This document shows positions 1-9,886 of a DNA stretch of 45,526 nucleotides, piece by piece. Source of the stretch: Ophiothrix spiculata. Taxonomy: Eukaryota > Echinodermata > Ophiuroidea > Amphilepidida > Ophiotrichidae. A program made the position numbers and the translations under genes. The notes under the pieces are model-generated. The model had not been told where the DNA came from. It did no database searches and saw nothing but the letters and a program-made list of their open reading frames with translations. The stretch lies in the NCBI GenBank assembly GCA_000969725.1, contig JXSR01S017779.1; one strand, given 5' to 3'. The stretch's first letter is position 1; each line of letters starts with the position of its first letter.

Positions 1-560
1 ATGTCCGCTTATGTATAAAACGCAGTAATGCGGTGCGTGATTAACTAAAATTGCGTATGCAAAAGGGGTGTACACAAATGCTTTAATTTTTACTAGTACT
101 TTTTAGTTATCCTGCAGTCATAAGCAACTGCTTCTTGGGGGAAACAACATAAGTTATCAGACTTAATTATGAACTACTTTCATATTTCAAAATCTATCAG
201 TCTGAAGCATAAAATGTGTCTTATTTAATTACTGCAATGATTGTTTTTAATCCTTGTTCATGTTCTTTGCAGATAAGTGAAAAATTTACCATAACCAAAG
301 GCTGACTTTATGGCTCACTTGTTGCAGATGGTCACATACATATTTTTTTTTTCAAAATGACCTCTTTAGATTAATGAAGGCTTGAAGTCATGTTTGTTAA
401 TCAACTAATGCGGCTAACTTATGTTAAAACAAAACTTATGACTCTGCTGTCCATATAAAGTACTAATTAGAAGCAAAAGCCTTGGGTATTTGGACCACTC
501 ACTCAAGTATTGTACCCTAATATGTTTTTTGCATAGCGTTAATTATTTAGTATTTATATT
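1..560. other. Unannotated AT-rich stretch
   Basis: I see no coding potential, repeat or RNA gene here. It is AT-rich sequence with short homopolymer runs only. Confidence 0.5.
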
Positions 561-900
561 GTATTGTTTCTAATAAACGCCCAGTCTCTATTAAACACCC
601 ACCCCAAAAAATGTCAAAGAGAAGTGTTAAAAACATTCAATTTTGTAGCATTTTTGTGTATCATTAAGCTTTAACCAACAATCGCTAGTAACAAGAAACG
701 GTACATGAGGTAGCGATCCCGGAAATGATGAAAAATTGTCAGTACTTCCGGGTTATCAGGGACCATATAACAGTAAGTTGTCGTAATTGTTAAGCTTACT
801 TAGCGATTTTGTGCAAATTTTGATGTTGAAAATTGGTCTCTAATAATCGCCCACCCTTCAAGAAATGTTGCCGCCCATGGGCGTTTATTATAAACAATAC
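561..900. mobile_element. MITE-like element with 22 bp terminal inverted repeats
   Basis: The segment starts with GTATTGTTTCTAATAAACG and ends with the inverse (879-900), one mismatch over 22 bp. Two internal stretches near 584 and 835 (tctctatt/taataatcgcccaccc type) are also similar to each other in direct orientation. I could not define a target duplication, so boundaries are approximate. Confidence 0.55.
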
Positions 901-1365
901 GGTAAGAGTTACCCCCTGCTTGTGCCCAAAATACGGGCAAATATATAGGGTCTGGTGCCAGGCCGAATGGAATACAGGTTTTGTTTTAATTGTGTTTGAC
1001 CAATGATATTACAGAAATCATGTCCTCTAAAGAATAAAGTCCTAAACTCCCAGGGGGTGCAGTCCCATTCTGGAAGCGATGCATATGTAAGGCTCAAAAG
1101 ATTCTCTTTTTCAGCATCGCTGTCACCCAAAAGACCCCTCATTTATTTATAATCGCATGTGCTATCACCCAAAGACCCCAGAAATTTTTATTTTTTTCTC
1201 TCGATCACCAAATGCTAAATTTCACTCAATGAATGAATAATATCGTGCTCTCACCTAATGACCCCTCATTTGTAGACAAATAAAATATCATATTTTTGTA
1301 TTTTACTCTCACCGGATGCCAAAAATCATGCTCTCACCAAATGAACCCTCAATTTTGAGCCTGTG
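901..1365. repeat. Degenerate tandem repeat (CTCACC-AATGACCCC units)
   Basis: From about 1080 to 1365 a 45-75 nt unit recurs about five times, each with a core like GCTCTCACCTAATGACCCC separated by AT-rich spacer. It resembles the interior modules of the G/C-ended elements elsewhere in the window, so it may be the core of a decayed copy. The short reading frame over it is a by-product of the repeat. Confidence 0.5.
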
Positions 1366-1509
1366 ATGGGTTCATACTAAATCTTACAAGGCTTTGAGGC
1401 TGGACAAATCCAACATTGTTTAGCCCATCCAACTCATTCCACATGAACTCAGCAGACTGTTTAGGTGATCGCTGACCACTGTGGCCCAATGGGCTCCATT
1501 CCACTCTAT

Positions 1510-1790
1510 AGCTCAATTCATACTCGGCCTCCAAACAAAATGTTTCCTACCAAACATTTGGTCGTGACGTAAAAATGACGAGTGACTCCAAACAAAACAA
1601 CTTCAATACCGAGTTCAGACCAAACAAAATTTCGCGCTAGATTGCACATGTTATTGAATTGCCATATACATTGTGTACCAAATGTTTGCTACCCGTTTAT
1701 AGTTTGAATTCGATGGCAAATATTTGGTGACGTCATGACCAAATGTTTGGTAGGAAAAATTTTGTTTGGAGGCCGAGTATGAATTGAGCT
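1510..1790. mobile_element. Foldback MITE with ~58 bp inverted repeats
   Basis: The left arm (AGCTCAATTCATACTCGG...) is matched in inverse by the right arm ending at 1790, with few mismatches over nearly 60 bp including the block CCAAATGTTTGGTAGG. The arms enclose about 160 bp. A TAT trinucleotide lies outside both ends and could be a short target duplication. The right arm contains a full TGACGTCA palindrome (1728-1735), the left arm a one-base variant. Confidence 0.75.
1728..1735. promoter_or_regulatory. CRE-like TGACGTCA palindrome inside a MITE arm
   Basis: TGACGTCA is the consensus site of CREB/ATF-type bZIP factors. It sits in the right inverted repeat of the foldback MITE. No gene is visible nearby, so a regulatory role is only possible in principle; chance occurrence is a serious alternative. 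Confidence 0.25.
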
Positions 1791-1842
1791 TATCTTTAGC
1801 ATTATTCCAGGTCCAGCGGCATCCTCTAGGGGCGCTGAATTG

Positions 1843-1979
1843 CCGGGGGGTACTCAAATTTTTTTTTTGGTAGGTATATGAAATCCACGATATCCAACAT
1901 AGGGTCTTGCGGAACAGATTTTTGGTCAAAAATAGGGTCTATGGAACTGATTTTAGTAACCCTCCCCCCCCCCCCCGGG
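1843..1979. mobile_element. G/C-run-ended MITE, short copy
   Basis: Begins CCGGGGGGTACTCAA and ends in a run of about 14 C followed by GGG. The interior has two modules of the type 'agggtct...gaacagatttt' typical of the family. The flanking octamers ctgaattg (1835-1842) and ctgaatct (1980-1987) match at six of eight positions, consistent with a decayed 8 bp target duplication. Confidence 0.7.
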
Positions 1980-2266
1980 CTGAATCTAGATGAACCCACA
2001 TTCAAACTATCACAACAAGGATCAGCTCACAAAGTTTTGTATTGGTTTCTATGAGAATTTCAAGTTCATACAATTTTTGGCACTGCCAAAGTTTGAACTA
2101 TGAACCTCAAAAGGTACATCACTAATTCTTCAATGCAGCTTTTAAACTTTTAAATGCAAAAAAAGCACACAGACTTCTATATAAATATTGTTATAAAGTC
2201 AATGTTTACAACATTGTTTATAATATTTCAAACACAAAGGTTTTCTTCGCCTCTCTCTTTCATTCT

Positions 2267-2924
2267 ACTTTTTTTCTCCTTCTTTTTTTCTTCCTTTTTA
2301 TGTTTTTCTTCCGGATTATGGCACCAGCCTTGCAATAGAATACTTTGGTGATCTTGTAATGAAATATTTGATAATTCTGAAATTGTTTGCACCTACTAAG
2401 TCCATGAGCTTAAAGATTAACTTTCTGGATATATCAATATGTAAACTTGTTAATGGTAATGTTGAAGAACGGAATGTTAACATGTTTGTGTATAATTGTA
2501 TAAGTTAGAATTGTACTTAAAACATAGCAATGAAACAATCTAAAATTTGTTGTACTTTCATCTTCATTTCGATGTTTGTTCCCTGATTCAGTTGCACTTT
2601 TTTTCTCCTTCTTTTTTCTTCCTTTTTATGTTTTTCTCCCAGATTATGGCGTCAGTACAATAGAATACTTAAGTGATCTTGTAATGAAATATTTGATAAT
2701 TCTGAAATTGTTTGTAACCTACTAAGACCATGAGCTCGAAGATTAACTTTTTGGATATTTCAATATGTAAACTTGTAAATGTTAATGTTGGAGAACGGAA
2801 TGTTAACATGTTTGTGTATAATTGTATAAATTAGAATTGTACTTAAAACACAGCCATGAAACAATCTAAAATTGGTTGCACTTTCATCTTCATTTCGATA
2901 TTTGCTCCCTGATTCAGTTGCACT
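2267..2924. repeat. Two-copy tandem duplication, period ~329 bp
   Basis: Copy A (2267-2595) and copy B (2596-2924) are head-to-tail and differ by scattered substitutions and short indels. Each starts with a T/C-rich tract (ctccttctttttt) and ends with gattcagttgc. No reading frame spans either copy. High similarity points to a fairly recent duplication. Confidence 0.85.
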
Positions 2925-3555
2925 TTAAAGAGCTCGACCTAAACTTCCTACATGTCATAAGTGATAAATGGACATCATGAATGGACCACTCGTCTCACCA
3001 TCCATCGCAGCAAGCAAAGAGTTAATCTACCTCCTTCACAAGAGCACACATTTCCATACAGCCAAGCCAGCTTGCAAACAACACGCAAACACGTCTGCTT
3101 AAATTTCCAGAGCTTTACCCCACCGTAATCCCCTTCCCTATGTCTACGGCGATTTCTAAGCATTTTGCTCAAGTGTGGTATGGTGCCACAGTTATGGAAT
3201 TTGTCAGGAGAAATCCAGGTACCAGGTACGGAGGCAGGAATTCAGGATCATGACTTCCGTGCACCGATTATCTTGTATTATTTTTTATTTGCAAATCATT
3301 TGCCAGCTGCGGATTGGTTTTTTTGACTGAATTAGTTCCTCTTTTATATGGGAACTCATTGATTATACCTAAAGGTTAGTCCACCTATATTTGTCCCTCA
3401 AGCATATTACGCTTCTTTTTTTATATGCGAACTAAATGATTAATTCAAAGTTGTGTTTATTTCTCTTGCTTTTATTATACAACGTTTAGATGATTAAGTT
3501 TTAACCCTTCTATGTTTTTATCCACTGTGGTCTCTATCCAACAAGCAAAAGTCTG
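2925..3555. other. Unannotated stretch
   Basis: No supported gene. A 65-codon reverse frame near 2975-3172 has no recognisable domain. The remainder is AT-rich single-copy-looking sequence. Confidence 0.4.
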
Positions 3556-3690
3556 AATACACTCCCACTCGAAAGTATTTCCACATTAGTAAAAACGTAC
3601 AGAAACCTCATTTTTTATATTAAAAGACCTAGAATCATCAAAGTTTCATACTAGTATAGGTGCCTTAATTATTCAATATGAATAAATCAC
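3556..3690 (+). repeat. Dispersed repeat X, copy 1
   Basis: The stretch from acactcccactcgaaag to the palindrome-like attcaatatgaataaat recurs at about 35740-35915 in the same orientation with moderate divergence. The second copy also carries an internal duplication of the 'aaacctcattttttata' segment. No terminal repeats were recognised, so the family type is unknown. Confidence 0.65.
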
Positions 3691-3699
3691 TTCTCACAA

Positions 3700-3998
3700 A
3701 TTTTTTGTACGGGGGTGTGCCAAGCAGACTTCCCGTTAAGGACCATTCTCTATACCTATAAAAAGGCAATTTTGCAACCCTTCACCATACCATTTTTGTG
3801 CAAAAAACACAGAATTTTGACCAAATTGGGGGCTTTTTAAGACAATTTTCCCCCAAAACACCCAATTTTTTTCATTTGGGCGCATTAGGTCTGTGACAAA
3901 ACCCCACATCGATATACCAAAAATGGCAAAATTATACCCCAAAACCATGGCACATACCCGTATATCAACCTAATGTGAGAACCCCCCCCCCCCCGGGC
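3700..3998. mobile_element. G/C-run-ended element, subfamily A, copy 1
   Basis: The right end is tgtgagaa followed by about 14 C and GGG. The interior (ccataccatttttgtgcaaaa..., cccaaaacacccaa..., cgcattaggtctgtgac) is repeated in inverse orientation at 32345-32652 and partly at 39200-39340. The left end is decayed to tacgggggtgtgcc. The open frames over it arise from the family's interior repeats. Confidence 0.7.
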
Positions 3999-4157
3999 TT
4001 AAACTATTTGCAAAATATCAGCATTTCAGTTTCAAAATATTTGAAAACTAACATTTTCTGGATGTAATTGAATTGAAAACGTACATAAAAATGAAAACTT
4101 AAAAGCAATATTTCTCTGATTTTTGGCGCCCCTCTATTGACTTTTTAGATCCGCCTT

Positions 4158-4553
4158 CAGAGGAGGGTGGCTGTGGCAACTATTACTGGTTGCCGTACGG
4201 TATCGTAGCATATCCGCAACTTCGTCATGTCCTTTACCACCACTGGCGTAAGCCGTTGGATAATTTGTGGAAAAATACAACTTCCGGGATGGACACTAAA
4301 ATTATATTCCTAATTGGTAAAAAAATATGATAAAATATATTAACAATTGATTTGGAATAACATAATTATGTTTATTACTATATGAACACTTTTGTTATTT
4401 TTTGAGGAAAAATAAAAATATGATTTTTTGTAATATTTTCTACAATATGTGACCCAATAGAAATACACGTAAAACGTATCCTAAATTTTCGTTTTAGAAA
4501 TCCCTCGTCCCTAAATTGAGTAGCTTCTATTAAGAAGTGTCCTGTGCCGCCTG
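4158..4553 (+). mobile_element. hAT-like non-autonomous element, copy 1
   Basis: The element begins CAGAGGAGGGTGG and ends GCCGCCTG. It is flanked by an exact direct repeat atccgcctt (4149-4157 and 4554-4562). A second copy at 17698-18133 has the same two ends and its own different flanking repeat, which fixes the boundaries. CAG...CTG ends and ~8 bp target duplications are typical of hAT elements. It has no coding capacity. Confidence 0.88.
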
Positions 4554-4732
4554 ATCCGCCTTTATAGGGATGATAGCAATAATTCAGAATTTAATTTCAC
4601 ATTTTGAAAAAAGTAATCAAGAACAGAAGCGGAAAAACGTTTCATGTTTTCTCACTCATGCATAGTCATCCAATAACGTAATCCCAAAATTTCAAAGTTG
4701 AAGACTAAATCCCTTCAGATTGCAACGGCTAA

Positions 4733-4870
4733 TCTCGTGTACCTTGTTGTACCTAGGCCTATTAGTAAGGTGACTTTATATTGCACGTCTTGTTGCGGGG
4801 ATTAAGTATGATTACAATGTCACTTTCCGACAGTATTAGCGATTTGATAGCTCAAGACAGGGGTCAAAAT
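4733..4870 (+). repeat. Diverged direct repeat pair (with 5581-5755)
   Basis: The segment around 'gtaccttgttgtacctaggcctattagt' followed by 'ttgcacgtcttgtt' and a 'caagacaggggtcaaaat'-type end recurs at about 5581-5755 with considerable divergence. This suggests an old local duplication of roughly 850 bp spacing. Confidence 0.45.
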
Positions 4871-5265
4871 AAAATGAGGGCTATGGGGACTGGTTATTTA
4901 ATTCAATTCCGGCTGTATTGCCCCAGACAGTGTTCCCATTTTTGCAAGGTTATATGTCATAAAATTGGATCAAATCATCAATATTTGCCTAAATATACAT
5001 TTATTTTCAAAATTTGTACTTGCCAATTAATAAATTTTAACCTCATTTTCATTTCATTTTTGAAGAAAAAAACACCCATGAATCCATATTTTTGAAACTG
5101 TTAGTTAAAGGTGTCAAATTAACAGCTTCCTGATTGTGAAGTTACAAGCAAATTCCTTTCTTTGGGGACTGTAATGTGGTGCTTGTACTTTCCTAATTTT
5201 TTAGCTTCAAAATAAGAGCTTGACTATTATAAACATGACTTGTACTGCATATGGGTGAACCATTT

Positions 5266-5419
5266 CAGTGGCGTGTCCAGGGGGGTGGCTTTGGGGGCTG
5301 AAGCCCCCCGCAAAGTTGCAAAAATTATGTAGAATCAGCCTATTTTTTACAAGTTTGGCACTAAGCCCCCCGCAAAAATCACCAAGCCCCCCCATGGAAA
5401 ACTCCTGGACACGCCGGTG
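5266..5419. mobile_element. hAT-like MITE with CAGTGGCGTGTCC ends
   Basis: Left end CAGTGGCGTGTCCAGG and the inverse of the right end CACCGGCGTGTCCAGG match at 14 of 16 positions. The interior is rich in runs of G or C (ctgaagccccccgc, ccaagccccccc). A 5 bp direct repeat CATTT flanks it (5261-5265, 5420-5424). CAGTGGCG-type termini are common for hAT MITEs; the short flanking repeat leaves the superfamily open. Confidence 0.75.
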
Positions 5420-5932
5420 CATTTGTAGAGTAGAATTTGTAGAGTCCTGGCAAGTCAAAAAGTCAGGAATACAATTGTGAAATTCAGAAAAATATGTGTC
5501 TTTTTTTTTTGGTTCACCCAAAATGGTGGGATATAGGACAGAAGTCATGCCTTGTCATACATGTGAATTAAACACGGTAAATCTGAGATATTTAATAGGG
5601 ATAATTCCGCGTACCTTAGTGTACCTATAGGTCTATTAGTAAGGTAATTTTAATGTTGCACGTCTTGTTACAAGGATTATCTAGATTATATAGTCAATTC
5701 CTTTTAACATTCAAATAATTGATAACAGTTCTTGACAAGGGTCACAATATATACATAATCTCAAGCTACTCCTCCACCAAGTCTTTCTACCAAGTACATC
5801 ACTTTTAAGGCTACAAATGGAGTAAACATTTCCTGAACACCTCATTGTAGGGTTAGACCTTCATGCAAGCAAATCTACCACCATCCTACATACATGATCT
5901 TTTGTGAGACCTATTTCATAGCCTTTAGATAG

Positions 5933-6414
5933 TAGTACTTCATTAGAAAGATGGCCAGGCTAGTAGGACTGCAGCGGCAAATTGCAGGTCCGACTTGAAG
6001 ATATGCTCTAAAACCAAATCTACAAACATCTTTACAATAGAACATTCATTCAAGATCTTTCCAATAGATTTTTCAAAGAGGGTTTTACACAGAGTAGTAC
6101 TTCATTACAAAGACAGCCAGGCTAGTAGGACTGCAGGCAAATTGCAGGTCCGACTTTAAGATATGCTCCAAAACCAAATCTACAAACATCTTTCCAATAG
6201 AACATTCGGACCAATAGGTCCCATCCAGTACTTTAGGTCCCATCCAGAATTTTAGGGTTAGGGTTTGTGTTAGGTTTAATTTAGGGTTAGGGTGTAAGGT
6301 TAGGGTTAGTTTTAGGGTTAGGGTATAGTTTTTGATGGGACCTAAAGTATACTTTTTACGAACATTCATTTGCGATCTTTCCAATAGATTCTTCAAAGAG
6401 GGTTTTACACAGAG
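5933..6414 (+). repeat. Tandem duplication, period 162 bp, second copy interrupted
   Basis: Copy 1 (5933-6094) and copy 2 (from 6095) both begin tagtacttcatta and end ggttttacacagag. Copy 2 is interrupted at 6208 by a 152 bp transposon, so copy 1 serves as the empty site. Both belong to the larger tandem-repeat block that runs to about 8000. Confidence 0.88.
6208..6359 (+). mobile_element. GGACC family MITE with telomere-like core, copy 1
   Basis: The insert begins GGACCAATAGG and ends AAAGTATACTTTTTAC. Inverted blocks TACTTTAGGTCCCATC and GATGGGACCTAAAGTA lie just inside the ends. The core is five to six degenerate TTAGGG-type units. The 8 bp gaacattc flanks both sides (6200-6207, 6360-6367) and occurs once at the corresponding place in the uninterrupted sister repeat, so the insertion is directly demonstrated. 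No coding capacity. Confidence 0.9.
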
Positions 6415-6553
6415 TCCTTTTGTACCCTTCAGATCTTGATGCGCTATGTTCCTGCCCGGCATTACCCGTCTTCTAGCCCTACTTTGATTCCATCCAATAT
6501 GTCACCAAGGGTTGCAGATGCATTTCCATTTCCCACATACATTATTGTAAGAT

Positions 6554-6710
6554 CAGTGGCCGATTTCACTAACATGTAGCGATGGTCGCTAACCCCGTTT
6601 TGATCGCTAAACTCCAAAAGTAATCGCTAGATTGCTATTTAGCCATCATGGAGTTAGCGATCAAAACGGGGTTAGCGACCATCGCCAAATGTTAGTGAAA
6701 TCGGCCCCTG
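6554..6710. mobile_element. Near-palindromic foldback MITE (CAGKGGCCGATTTCAC ends)
   Basis: Two arms of about 58 bp read CAGTGGCCGATTTCAC...ATCGCTAAACTCC and its inverse, with few differences. They contain the blocks TAGCGATGGTCGCTAA and AACCCCGTTTTGATCGC. The loop is about 40 bp. The inverted match continues outward for aagat/atctt, so no clear target duplication could be read. A single-stranded copy would fold into a long hairpin. Confidence 0.82.
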
Positions 6711-6956
6711 ATCTTCCTGCTCCTTGCCACAATCTACTATCATCTTTCCAACAGATTCTTCCAGTGCCTTTTGCAACCTTCAGACCTTGACACCTAATAG
6801 TCCCACTTGTATTTCTTAATTATCCCAATGATACACTCCTAAAGGGTGGCAGACAGAGGCCTTTTGTAGCCTTGTCACCTAATAGACCTGCCCCTACTAG
6901 CCCGACTGTCTTTATGATCCCATACACCACTATAGAGTTGCAGACAAGGCCTTTTG

Positions 6957-7371
6957 TACGCTGGTACCCTCGAGGTGGGCGCTTCACTATATGCCATGGT
7001 TCAGACTGCCCATCACCGCAGGTATTGGCTGATCAAAATTAGTCAAAATTTTGACCAGTAGAATTACACAACTTGACAGCTCACTCGCCCTATCAAACTA
7101 CACGGCAAACGTTCGTGATTGGAAGGCTTTGGTGAAGAGGTTGACAAAATGGCGTTGTTTACATGCGCGATCTCTGCATGGCGCCCCGCGTTTAACAACG
7201 CGTTACAAGCATTCGCGCAATCACCAATGCGTCACGCATGTTTTGTGTTTGACGCGGAAAATAAATGCCTTCAGGGCACGGACCAATCAAGTGCTTAGAT
7301 TCATTAGCGGATACCTGCGTCTTATGTCAGTGTGGAGTTGTTGAAGACATAAGAGGCCAGGGACCAGCGTA
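6957..7371. mobile_element. 415 bp TIR element inserted in the satellite, 9 bp TSD
   Basis: Begins TACGCTGGTACCCTCG and ends CAGGGACCAGCGTA. The exact 9 bp ggccttttg flanks both sides (6948-6956, 7372-7380), and uninterrupted satellite units show the empty site. A 9 bp duplication fits Mutator-like or Merlin elements; short TIRs do not decide. The interior is more GC-rich than its surroundings and contains several CG-rich palindromic stretches (gcgcgatc, aacgcgtt, atgcgtcacgcat). Confidence 0.88.
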
Positions 7372-8000
7372 GGCCTTTTGTAGCTTTGACACCCAATAGA
7401 CCTGCCCCTACTAGCCCGACTGTCTTTATGATCCCATACACCACTATAGAGTTGCAGACAAGGTCTTTTGTAGCCTTGACACCCAATAGACCTGCCCCTA
7501 CCAGCCCGACTGTCTTTATGATCCAATACACCACTATAGAGTTGCAGACAAGATCTTTTGCAACCCTGACATCCAATCAACTTGCTCTTATTAGCCCAGC
7601 TGTCATTAGAACCCAATGCACCACTGAAAAGTTGCAGACAAGGTCTTTTGTAGCCATGACACCCAGTAGACCTGCCCCTACCAGCCCGACTGTCTTTATG
7701 ATCCAATACACCACTATAGAGTTGCAGACATGGTCTTTTGTAGCCTTGAAACCCAATAGACCTGCCCCTACCAGCCTGACTGTCTTTATGATCCAATACA
7801 CCACTATAGAGTTGCAGACATGGTCTTTTGTAGCCTTGACACCCAATAGACCTGCCCCTACTAGCCCGACTGTCTTTATGATCCAATACACCACTATAGA
7901 GTTGCAGACATGATCTTTTGTAGCCTTGACACCCAATAGACCTGCGCCTACTAGCCCGACTGTCTTTAGATCCCCTACGCCACTATACCATTGCAGACGG

Positions 8001-8310
8001 GATTGTATATTTCCTGCACACATCATACCTCATGTAATTGAGAGGGAAATCTAAGTCCAGGTCTCTTTTGTAAAGTAACACTCAATACTAAATCACAAGT
8101 ACAAGAGCTGCCGTGAAACAATTTCACAGAATTAAATACTATAGTGTCGTTCATTTCATACTATAAACTCACTGTATGCAGGGCCATAAAAGGAGCTATT
8201 CGCACAGAGACCAAGGCTTATCATGACTTTAGAACCACCAAGCAATTAGAGTAAAGTTTCTTGCCCAAGTAAACAAGGAGACACGGTGAACCAAGAACAT
8301 CTGTATATAA
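8001..8310. other. Unannotated stretch after the satellite
   Basis: Single-copy-looking AT-rich sequence. No gene, repeat or RNA recognised. Confidence 0.4.
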
Positions 8311-8784
8311 ATATGTATTATCATTTTTTGAAGATGTAAGTTCTCATTCATCCAGTAGAAGTAAATAAATGAAGTAAATAAATCTATAACTGGAACTTAC
8401 TTTCCAACTGAGCGACATCGTGACCATTACCAACTGTCTTCAGCAGCATGGGTATCATTTCAGGGGGGGACAGGGGGACACGTCCCCCCCACGTTTTGAA
8501 GGGTGGGGGACACATTATTAAGTGTCCCCCCACGGTTTTGAATACAAACGATTTATTTGCCCCCTGGACCCCCCCACACTTCAAAATGAAATGACGCCCA
8601 TGTTCAGCAGGCATCTGATTCTGTCATGTGACCAATTCTGAGAATCAAGATGCCTGCTACAGACCATTGGTAATGGTCGCAATGTCGCTCAGTTGCAAAG
8701 TAACTTCCAGTTATCGATTTATTTACTTCATATATTTACTTCTACTGGATGAATGAGAACTTACTTAAAAATGATAATACATAT
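8311..8784. mobile_element. Foldback element with ~135 bp arms, left arm adjoining a nested MITE
   Basis: The left arm (8311-8446) and right arm (about 8640-8784) are inverted copies with roughly 90% identity, sharing tattatcattttt, catccagtagaagtaaat and caactgagcgacat. The centre near 8610-8660 is itself a small palindrome. A 156 bp MITE sits between the left arm and the centre, whereas the right arm continues uninterrupted through the equivalent site. Confidence 0.85.
8447..8602. mobile_element. Nested MITE with CATGGGYRTCATTTCA ends, 8 bp TSD
   Basis: Left end CATGGGTATCATTTCA; inverse of the right end CATGGGCGTCATTTCA. The exact octamer ttcagcag flanks both sides (8439-8446, 8603-8610). 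The opposite arm of the surrounding foldback reads 'tgtagcaggcatc' without interruption, confirming the empty site. Interior holds G/C runs (cagggggacacgtccccc). The 8 bp duplication is hAT-like. Confidence 0.9.
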
Positions 8785-9830
8785 ACAGTAGATTTGTAGA
8801 TTTATTTACTTCATAATATTATCATCTTTTATTCAAAACCATTATCATGGATTGATTCCCAATGCAGATAGCTGACTTTTCCCGTCTGATTTACATTCTG
8901 TTAAATACACATGAAGTAGAGCGAAGCAATAACTGATGACTGGTGATATATTAGGCCTACATCGTGAATTGTTAATAATATTAATAGAAAGGTGGTGGCG
9001 TTGTTTAGTATCGATGCACTATTTGGTTGAGAGTTGTGTTAAAGGCAGTAATAGTATTAATACGACCCGTGGAAGAGGTACGCTTTAAGACTTGCAGCAA
9101 GTCTAATCCCAAACGGCAGCAATTTAACCAAAATCATGATACTCGAGTTAAGATATCAAGCCAGGGGTTGCGTGTGCTTTTCAAAGGATGCAGGGCCTAT
9201 CATGGATTTACAACCTCTTGATGGCTCTGTCTTAGACATACCCGTGGGACTTTGGATGACACAACGCCATAGTGACGTCTCTTCCTCCTTTTCACAGATT
9301 CAGTCAAAATTGTTTGTGAAAGACTAATCCTTGTCAAAAATGACAAATCCAGCAGAGTACCACCCTCTTTAAGCCTAAAAAACAAAATACAAGCTTAAGA
9401 TTCTCTTTCAATTTTGAAAATATTAAGTTTGCGGTTTATTGGGAGTTGTGTATTTTTCATGGAAAATATTATAAGAAGATTATGGGAACGATTGTTTGTA
9501 TGCCAAGGGAGTTGAACCATTCTCCGACTTTTCTCTGCAAAAATGGACTTGGGACAGAGGTTCACAAGTTGAAGTCTGTCCACCTTTCACCATAAAATGC
9601 AGACGATGGGGGTCGATATCAATTTCAGTGTGGCATCAGGTGCTGGAGATTTTCTCGGCAGTACAACAGGACTTTCAAAAATAACCGTTATGAGATACGG
9701 CAAAATGATGTCACACTAGAAAATTAATGGAAAACAATTTTTAATGTACTCATAGTGGAATTTGATGTCAAAACTCAAAAAGTTTTATGTTTTTAAAAAT
9801 AGTTGTATATATAATATGAAGTTAATACTC
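8785..9830. other. Unannotated stretch
   Basis: Several overlapping 60-codon frames on both strands (9027-9684) have no recognisable domain, and neither strand shows convincing exon boundaries. Otherwise AT-rich. Confidence 0.4.
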
Positions 9831-9886
9831 TAACCCTAATAACCCTTAAATTTTGGATGGGACCTAAAGTATACAGTACTTGGTCC
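9831..9886 (-). mobile_element. GGACC family MITE, one-ended fragment
   Basis: Contains taaccctaataaccc, then ggatgggacctaaagtata and the terminal tggtcc, matching one end and part of the telomere-like core of the copies at 6208 and 33944. The other terminus is missing. Confidence 0.75.

Larger units (their letters stand above)
6415..8000 (+). repeat. 90 bp satellite/minisatellite block
   Basis: Well-formed 90 bp units start at 6860 and then at 7374, 7464, 7554, 7644, 7734, 7824 and 7914; more diverged units lie upstream of 6860. Each unit contains acccaatagacctgcccc, cccgactgtctttatgat and ccactatagagttgcagac. Because 90 is divisible by three, long open frames appear on both strands (a 30-residue repeat on each). 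Two transposons lie inside (6554-6710 and 6957-7371). Confidence 0.92.

Noticed and set aside
5207..5548. 113-codon reverse frame
   Set aside because: It runs across the MITE 5266-5419 and has no recognised domain.
7287..8026. Long open frames of 149-199 codons on both strands over the satellite
   Set aside because: They follow from a 90 bp period divisible by three and occur on both strands in several frames; no protein domain is recognisable.
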